Origin: JBKECP01 sp047974765
GTDB lineage: Bacteria > Pseudomonadota > Gammaproteobacteria > Pseudomonadales > Halieaceae
Length of the DNA: 11,767 bases
Assembly: GCA_047974765.1 (NCBI GenBank)
Contig: JBKECP010000007.1
Span: 1-11,767, forward strand
Reading direction: 5' to 3'
Below the pieces are notes generated by a model. The model saw only the letters and a list, made by a program, of their open reading frames with translations, ran no database searches and was not told the origin of the DNA. Positions 7,441-11,767 of the stretch are shown here, piece after piece. A program made the position numbers and the translations under genes. Every line of letters begins with the position of its first letter. Within the stretch, counting starts at the first letter, position 1.

Positions 7441-7451
7441 ATTATCTGAAC

Positions 7452-7475
7452 TTTTGGTAACCCTAGTGACCAAAA
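7452..7475. promoter_or_regulatory. Palindromic operator candidate upstream of hipB
   Basis: TTTTGGT, 10 bases, ACCAAAA: a 24-bp imperfect palindrome with 9 of 12 matching pairs, ending 3 bases before the -35 box. A second pair of similar half-sites, TACCA at 7507-7511 and TGGTA at 7525-7529, lies just after the -10 box. HipB-type antitoxins bind paired inverted half-sites flanking their promoters, so this is the expected layout for autorepression. The assignment is inferred. Confidence 0.55.
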
Positions 7476-7478
7476 TTA

Positions 7479-7506
7479 TTGAAAAGCTTACAATGGACAC
7501 TATAAT
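7479..7506 (+). promoter_or_regulatory. sigma70 promoter of the hipBA operon
   Basis: TTGAAA (7479-7484), 16-bp spacer, TATAAT (7501-7506). The -35 matches 5 of 6 and the -10 all 6 consensus bases. Transcription would begin near 7513, giving a leader of roughly 23 bases to the GTG at 7536. The box lies between the two half-site pairs described for the operator. Confidence 0.75.
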
Positions 7507-7535
7507 TACCATTTCCAAGTAATTTGGTACCTACT

Positions 7536-7865
7536 GTGATCAGCAAGAAGCCAGAAAAGACCCGCTCCGCGGTCGTCTTTCCGAAAAATCGACGTCTGCT
7601 GGAACAGCTTGGCGAGAACATCAAACTGGCGTGTAAACGCAGGGGTTATACCCAGGTTTTGATTTCCGAGCGCACCGGACTCAGCCGACTCACTATTCGC
7701 AAGGTCGAAAAGGGCGACCCCAGTGTGTCCATCGGCCATTACCTGGCTGTGCTAAGCGTGCTCGGGTTGGCAGAAGATTTCGCCAGAGTCGCTCAAGACG
7801 ATGAACTGGGCCGCAAGCTCCAGGATATCAAGTTGATGAGCAAAAAATCCGGAACACAGCCTTGA
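7536..7865 (+). CDS. hipB: HipB-like XRE-family antitoxin
   Basis: A 109-residue helix-turn-helix protein expected to bind the HipA kinase downstream and repress the shared promoter. The HTH core runs about 17-75: LGENIKLACKRRGYTQVLI, then SERTGLSRLTIRKVEKGDPS with recognition helix in GLSRLTIRKVEKG, then VSIGHYLAVLSVLGLAEDF. The C-terminal tail DDELGRKLQDIKLM is typical of antitoxins paired with this HipA subgroup. I chose GTG 7536 because the homologous N-terminus (basic, then PKNRRLLEQLGENI) starts there and it leaves room for a leader. An in-frame TTG at 7524 would add four residues. Neither has a good Shine-Dalgarno, as is common for tightly controlled antitoxins. The stop is 36 bases before hipA, so the two form an operon. 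Confidence 0.85.
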   Translation: MISKKPEKTRSAVVFPKNRRLLEQLGENIKLACKRRGYTQVLISERTGLSRLTIRKVEKGDPSVSIGHYLAVLSVLGLAEDFARVAQDDELGRKLQDIKLMSKKSGTQP

Positions 7866-7887
7866 GCCATCATAAAAAGCCTTGAGC
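7858..7887 (+). repeat. 10-bp direct repeat between hipB and hipA
   Basis: AGCCTTGAGC occurs at 7858-7867 and 7878-7887, a 20-base period spanning the hipB stop and the hipA ribosome-binding region. It may reflect a small past duplication. The second copy runs into the AGGGG Shine-Dalgarno of hipA. Confidence 0.5.
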
Positions 7888-7901
7888 AGGGGCAAATAGT
7901 C

Positions 7902-9140
7902 ATGAGTACCGAAGTCTTCGTTTTTGCCCACTGGGAGGAGTTCCAGGAACCAACCTTGGTTGGCACACTTAGGTCCTCCCCCGCGCGTCAAAAAGAGCAT
8001 TTCAGCTTCAGTTATGATGCTGACTGGCTGCAGTCTCCTTATGCACAGCAAATCGATCCTGAGCTCAATCTCTATTCCGGCGAACAGCACGGTGAAGACG
8101 ATAAAAACTTCCGCGTGTTTCTGGATTCCTGTCCGGACCGCTGGGGTCGCCTGCTGATGAAGCGGCGCGAGGCAATCCATGCCCGGCAGGAACAACGTCG
8201 TCCACGCGTGCTGTCCGAAATCGATTACCTTCTGGGCGTGCATGACCTGCACCGTGTCGGCGCGCTACGCTTCAAACGCGAAATGGGTGGCCCTTTTCTC
8301 GACAACGATGAACGTCTCGCGGCCCCGCCACTCTCATCATTGCGGGAGCTTGAGTACGCCGCCGGACAGGTGGAAGAAAATGCCGATAGCGATGATCCCG
8401 ACTATGTGAAGTGGTTGGCCATGCTGATGTCCCCGGGGTCTTCTCTCGGTGGTGCCAGGCCGAAAGCCAGCGTGACCGACGAAGAGGGTCACCTGTGGAT
8501 TGCCAAGTTTCCGAGCCGACAGGATGATTACGATATGGCCGCCTGGGAATACGTTGCATACCAGTTGGCGCTGGATGCAGGAGTCGTCATGCCGGAGAGC
8601 CGGATCGAGCAGTTCGGCAGTCACCACCACACCTTCCTGACCAAACGCTTTGATCGCACCGCGGCGAGTCGCCTTCACTTCACCTCGGCGATGACGCAGC
8701 TTGGCTATTTCGACGGTGACTATGAAGCCAGTTACCTGGAGCTCGCCCAATTCCTGACCGAGCACGGTGCCAACACCAAAGAAGATCTCGCGCAGTTGTG
8801 GCGCCGCATTGTGTTCTACATCGCCATATCCAATACCGATGACCATCTTCGCAACCACGGCTTCATCTACCATCAGGGAGGCTGGTTGTTATCGCCGGCC
8901 TACGACATCAACCCGGTGACACCTGCCCATGGGTTGCATCTTAATATCACCGACAGCGATAATCGGTTGGACTATGAGTTGGCCATGGACGTCATCGAAT
9001 TTTTTCAGCTCGACCACGGGCAGGCTCTGAAAATCAAAGATGAAGTGCACGCCAGCGTCGGCAAATGGAGGGCTCAAGCAAGCGCCATTGGACTCGGCAG
9101 GAGTGAGCAAAATCTGATGGAACCGGCATTCAATCTATGA
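7902..9140 (+). CDS. hipA: HipA-family serine/threonine kinase toxin
   Basis: Type II toxin of the HipA kinase family. E. coli HipA phosphorylates glutamyl-tRNA synthetase, causing growth arrest and persistence; the target of this 412-residue protein is unknown. The N-terminal HipA domain has YSGEQ at 58-62 and SCPDRWGRLLMKRRE at 76-90. The activation/P-loop segment GSSLGGARPKAS at 179-190 places S181 where E. coli HipA has its autophosphorylated Ser150, with another serine at 180. WIAKFPS at 199-205 supplies the ATP-binding lysine K202, LTKRFDR is at 246-252, the catalytic loop NTDDHLRNHGF is at 311-321 and the metal-binding D335 lies in SPAYDINP. All kinase motifs are present, so the toxin looks functional. 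AGGGG lies 9 bases before the ATG. It is transcribed with hipB. Confidence 0.93.
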   Translation: MSTEVFVFAHWEEFQEPTLVGTLRSSPARQKEHFSFSYDADWLQSPYAQQIDPELNLYSGEQHGEDDKNFRVFLDSCPDRWGRLLMKRREAIHARQEQRRPRVLSEIDYLLGVHDLHRVGALRFKREMGGPFLDNDERLAAPPLSSLRELEYAAGQVEENADSDDPDYVKWLAMLMSPGSSLGGARPKASVTDEEGHLWIAKFPSRQDDYDMAAWEYVAYQLALDAGVVMPESRIEQFGSHHHTFLTKRFDRTAASRLHFTSAMTQLGYFDGDYEASYLELAQFLTEHGANTKEDLAQLWRRIVFYIAISNTDDHLRNHGFIYHQGGWLLSPAYDINPVTPAHGLHLNITDSDNRLDYELAMDVIEFFQLDHGQALKIKDEVHASVGKWRAQASAIGLGRSEQNLMEPAFNL

Positions 9141-9284
9141 GCCGGATTTTTGGTCATTTTGCTCCATGGAACGAACGTGGAACGCAAATCTGAAAAATAA
9201 ATGTATCCATTTGATATTAAAGAGTTTTATCTGGCCCCTCTAATAGTTCAAGCCCTCTCCTGGGCACCATTTTCAAGGAATGAC

Positions 9285-9305
9285 CAGTCGATCGACTGAC
9301 TTTTT
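9285..9305 (+). terminator. Possible terminator between convergent hipA and methyltransferase
   Basis: CAGTCGATCGACTG is a perfect 14-bp palindrome able to form a 5-bp stem with a GATC loop, followed two bases later by five Ts on the + strand. It lies 145 bases after hipA and 5 bases beyond the stop of the opposite gene. The stem is short, and on the minus strand there is no T run, so termination strength is doubtful. Confidence 0.35.
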
Positions 9306-10377
9306 ATGCTTCACTCCCCCGGCGGCATTCAAGCAGGGTATGAAAACCACCCACACCATCCGTGGATTTTTCAACGATGAAACCGGAGCGCTCAAGCAGG
9401 CATATGAAAACGGTAGATTCGTACATCTGGCTATTGCCGTTGGCAACACAACTGAAGTACAGCGATGTTTGTTGCAGACTGAAAGCAGCTGCCTCAAACC
9501 GCTGTCGATCCCAGAACGGTTCCAGAATCCACAAGCGTCCATCATCTGACAGTGCCCGCTTTACCTTGCCAAGAATATCCACGATCTGTTCCTCCGAAAA
9601 GCAGTCCAGAAACTGGCTCATCCAGATAACCGGATAAGCATCAGGTAGTTCACTGGCGGAATCGAGCAAATCAACAGGATGAAAACTCACACGCTCCAGA
9701 TGGCCCGATGATTCAAGACGCTGGCGGGCACTCACCAACTGCTGAGGCAAGTCAGCCAGAGCAATTTCTATTGTCGGTATACGACCAAGACAGGCCTGTG
9801 CAAACCGACCGGTATTGCAGCCCACATCAAGCAGCCGAACAGGTGGCACCTGTGCAAGCCGTTCGACAATAACGGGAAAAGCGAGATCTGAATAATAGTG
9901 ATCAAAGGCATACCAGCTGTTCCGTTTCGGCTCAGGCAAACTCGACAGACCTTCATAGAGAGTCTGCCAGGGTCCCAGTGTTGCCAAACCTGCGGGGCGC
10001 TGCTCACACAGGGATTGATCGAGGTGAGCGGCCGCCTGGTAGCAAATATCCCGGGTAAAATCGAAGTTGACGCGAGTCATCTCATCATTCAACAGCAACA
10101 GCCCCACACGTCCAAGGTGGTAACGATCACCGCGACGATAAACAATATGCATACCCAGTCCGGCTTCAAGCAGCACCCTGACCGCATACTCCGGCAGACC
10201 ACCTGTCCCGGATAACTCATCAATCGACAAACCCACACCCGGATCAGCAGCGGCCATAGCCGCCAGCACACCTTTGTCGCGCAAGATCACGCTAGCCTGA
10301 AAAGCCAGGGGAGCAAAGGCAAGGCGCTGGGCTGCCTCAAGCGCCTCGAGGGCTGATAAAGGGTCCTTGTCGTACAT
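9304..10377 (-). CDS. Winged-helix plus class I SAM methyltransferase (O-methyltransferase type)
   Basis: A 357-residue two-domain methyltransferase. Residues about 10-95 form the N-terminal helical/winged-helix part used for dimerisation in O-methyltransferases (ALEALEAAQRLAFAPLAFQ, then a wing ending DRYHLGRVGLLLL). The C-terminal Rossmann domain has SAM motif I LLDVGCNTGRFAQ at 182-194, ALADLP at 206-211, and WMSQFLDCFSEEQIVDILGK at 252-271, then LSDDGRLWILEPF at 276-288. This order is that of COMT-like enzymes methylating small aromatic or polyketide-like molecules; the substrate cannot be read from sequence. ATG 10377 is preferred, with GGA about 8 bases upstream; a TTG at 10395 would add six residues. 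It follows the NTF2-like gene by about 120 bases on the same strand and converges on hipA. Confidence 0.85.
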   Translation of the reverse strand: MYDKDPLSALEALEAAQRLAFAPLAFQASVILRDKGVLAAMAAADPGVGLSIDELSGTGGLPEYAVRVLLEAGLGMHIVYRRGDRYHLGRVGLLLLNDEMTRVNFDFTRDICYQAAAHLDQSLCEQRPAGLATLGPWQTLYEGLSSLPEPKRNSWYAFDHYYSDLAFPVIVERLAQVPPVRLLDVGCNTGRFAQACLGRIPTIEIALADLPQQLVSARQRLESSGHLERVSFHPVDLLDSASELPDAYPVIWMSQFLDCFSEEQIVDILGKVKRALSDDGRLWILEPFWDRQRFEAAAFSLQQTSLYFSCVANGNSQMYESTVFICLLERSGFIVEKSTDGVGGFHTLLECRRGSEA

Positions 10378-10500
10378 AGCCAAATTCCATTTCAATCAAA
10401 TAAATGAGTAACGAAAGTCAGGCAACCACTGCGTCAAACCAATATAACGACCGCCCACTGCGATACCGGCCTCAACAACCCGCCGACCCCACTCGGCTCT

Positions 10501-10971
10501 TTACTTTACAAGTTCAGCAGCACGAATTTTAGAAGCCAGCTCCAGAGCCATATCATTAGGCACCGGTATGCCAAGATTATATTGCATAATCATCCAAAGC
10601 CCGTTTTGTCTGATTAATACACCAGAGCCACGGCACAAGCCAAGCCTGGCATTATCCAGCAACTCATCAAACCAGGCGACCCGGCCATCAGCTGACAAAT
10701 TAATATGGCGCTCGCGCACGGTGTAAGTCCAACCTTTACCCCGCTCAAAGTAGGGTCGGGCAAAATCAATAAATTCCTGCCCCTGCCAGCGCTCACTGGC
10801 ATCCGTACCAAGGAAAATAATATCCGGTCCCATCTGAGCGGCATAAGCATCGATATCAGCCGCCGCTGCCGCCGCATGGAAGGTATCCAATGTCTCAGCG
10901 ACCTCATCTTTGGGATCAGCCCAGGCTACAGATACCAGCATAAGCAACAATAAAATACGCCAGTAAAGCAT
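10501..10971 (-). CDS. Secreted NTF2/SnoaL-like family protein
   Basis: A 156-residue protein with a clear signal peptide: MLYWRILLLLMLVSVAWA with predicted cleavage after AWA at 18, so the mature protein would be periplasmic. The mature part has the cone-shaped NTF2/SnoaL pattern: first helix VAETLDTFHAAAAAADIDAY, strand IIFLGTDASERWQGQEFIDF, FERGKGWTYTVRERHINLS, WFDELLDNARLGLCRGSGVL, then GLWMIMQYNLGIPVPND. This fold can be an enzyme or a ligand-binding shell, and no catalytic set is clear. An ideal AGGAGG lies 8 bases before the ATG, so strong translation is expected. It lies between hsdM and the methyltransferase on the same strand, but its function need not relate to either. Confidence 0.85.
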   Translation of the reverse strand: MLYWRILLLLMLVSVAWADPKDEVAETLDTFHAAAAAADIDAYAAQMGPDIIFLGTDASERWQGQEFIDFARPYFERGKGWTYTVRERHINLSADGRVAWFDELLDNARLGLCRGSGVLIRQNGLWMIMQYNLGIPVPNDMALELASKIRAAELVK

Positions 10972-11086
10972 CGTAAAAACCTCCTGTCATTCATATTATT
11001 ACGCCATCAAAAGATGTGCTGCCAACCGGCACAAAGTCCTTAGAATATAAAACCGGTATATGCCTGTTCTATTTTAAGAATTTGCA

Positions 11087-11140
11087 GGCAGGTGATCCCG
11101 TTAGCCGGAGGGCTAACAAATTGTCAGCAAAATACCTGCC
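11087..11140. repeat. Nested inverted repeats downstream of hsdM
   Basis: An inner perfect hairpin, GTTAGCC, loop GGAG, GGCTAAC (11100-11117), sits within an outer 7-bp pair GGCAGGT (11087-11093) and ACCTGCC (11134-11140). The outer arm begins 6 bases after the hsdM stop. No T run follows on the minus strand, so this may be an RNA-stabilising or Rho-linked 3' structure rather than a classic terminator. Confidence 0.5.
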
Positions 11141-11146
11141 GCCTCC

Positions 11147-11767
11147 TCATACCGGCGGCAGTTCAAGCTGCTTGAGATAGCAATTGTGTATTTTCGCAGC
11201 CTCACCAATACGCTTGTCAATATCGACCAGCCGACTATGAACATCGGCCAGATCAATGTCCGGCTCGGGTTCGGCGGTGCTGACATAGCGGGAAATATTC
11301 AGATTAAAATCGTTTTTCTCGATTTCCTCCATCGACACACAGCGGGCGTAGCGTTCTTCGGTTTTGCGATGCTGGTAGGTAGCGACGATCTTGTCGATAT
11401 CCTGCGGGCGCAAGGTATTCTGTCGCTTGCCTTTCTCAAAATGCTCCGCAGCATTGATAAACAGCACGTCATCCGGCTTTTTACACTTCTTCAGCACCAG
11501 AATGCACACCGGGATGCCGGTGGAGAAGAACAGATTGGCCGGCAGGCCGATCACGGTGTCGATATGGCCGTCCTTAAGCAGTTTGGTGCGAATGCGGCTC
11601 TCCACGCCACCGCGAAACAGCACGCCGTGGGGCAGGATGATGGCCATGGTGCCTTCGTCGCCGAGGAAGTGGAAACCGTGCAGCAGAAAGGCAAAGTCCG
11701 CCGCCGATTTGGGCGCCAGGCCATAACTTTTAAAACGAAAATCCTCACCCAGGGCCTCATTGGGCTG
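11147..11767 (-). CDS. hsdM: Type I restriction-modification methylase subunit HsdM (C-terminal part)
   Basis: The frame is open to the window edge, giving the last 206 residues; HsdM is usually about 500. The product is the adenine-N6 methyltransferase subunit, which with HsdS modifies the recognition site and with HsdR forms the nuclease. Visible family sequence includes EDFRFKSYGLAPKSAADFAF, FLGDEGTMAIILPHGVLFRG, DTVIGLPANLFFSTGIPVCI, then INAAEHFEKGKRQNTL, DIDKIVATYQHRK and NDFNLNISRYV near the end. The catalytic NPPF motif should lie further upstream, outside the window. The C-terminus looks natural, followed by a GGAGG-rich stretch that could once have served a next gene, but no hsdS starts within the 175 bases before the NTF2-like gene. 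Confidence 0.92.
   Translation of the reverse strand, partial: QPNEALGEDFRFKSYGLAPKSAADFAFLLHGFHFLGDEGTMAIILPHGVLFRGGVESRIRTKLLKDGHIDTVIGLPANLFFSTGIPVCILVLKKCKKPDDVLFINAAEHFEKGKRQNTLRPQDIDKIVATYQHRKTEERYARCVSMEEIEKNDFNLNISRYVSTAEPEPDIDLADVHSRLVDIDKRIGEAAKIHNCYLKQLELPPV

Noticed and set aside
6897..7442. 181-codon minus-strand open frame starting MIAVDT, like a PIN-domain VapC toxin
   Set aside because: Only the first six residues resemble a VapC start; the rest is arginine/histidine-rich, without PIN acidic residues, and lies antisense to the antitoxin relic.
8337..8873. 178-codon minus-strand open frame inside hipA
   Set aside because: Antisense shadow of hipA, whose kinase motifs are continuous across this stretch.
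11100..11117. GTTAGCC/GGCTAAC hairpin as an integron attC site
   Set aside because: The half-sites do not fit the RYYYAAC/GTTRRRY boxes in the needed order, and no integrase or cassette pattern is present.

Overview
The window looks like a piece of a gammaproteobacterial chromosome, probably environmental or marine. The reasons are the TehB-type methyltransferase, the IS3 and IS1380 transposase relics, the HipBA pair and the moderate-to-high GC content. The taxon is an inference. No rRNA, tRNA or CRISPR was seen.

Left part (1-3480), surface polysaccharide genes. A short C-terminal tail of an upstream gene is followed by a GT4-type glycosyltransferase on the + strand (72-1268). It converges, with a 23-bp overlap, on a two-gene minus-strand operon: glf (UDP-galactopyranose mutase, 2361-3479), then a second glycosyltransferase (1246-2364). 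The operon genes are joined by a 4-bp GTGA stop/start overlap. Together they suggest synthesis of a galactofuranose-containing glycan.

Middle part (3592-7440), a graveyard of decayed genes. It holds a 5'-truncated IS3-family element with a TGA-type terminal repeat, then an IS1380-family transposase reduced to fragments in three frames. Next is a conserved hypothetical gene broken by two single-base frameshifts and cut off at the IS1380 relic. An intact tehB-like methyltransferase (5835-6398) follows, then about 1.1 kb of mostly non-coding DNA. That stretch carries the remains of an AbrB/VapB-type antitoxin, with a compensated double frameshift and no toxin.

Right-centre part (7440-9300), a complete type II toxin-antitoxin operon of the HipBA type. 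It has a near-consensus sigma70 promoter and palindromic half-sites around it, consistent with autoregulation by the antitoxin. The kinase motifs of HipA are all present.

Right part (9304-11767), minus-strand genes. Read in the direction of transcription they are the C-terminal 206 residues of a type I restriction-modification HsdM, a secreted NTF2/SnoaL-like protein, and a winged-helix plus class I SAM methyltransferase of the O-methyltransferase type. No hsdS follows hsdM within the 175 bp before the next gene.

No clearly new biological system was found. The strongest second-look items are the reconstructable pseudogenes, the operator architecture of hipBA, and the isolated 3' end of hsdM next to unrelated genes.
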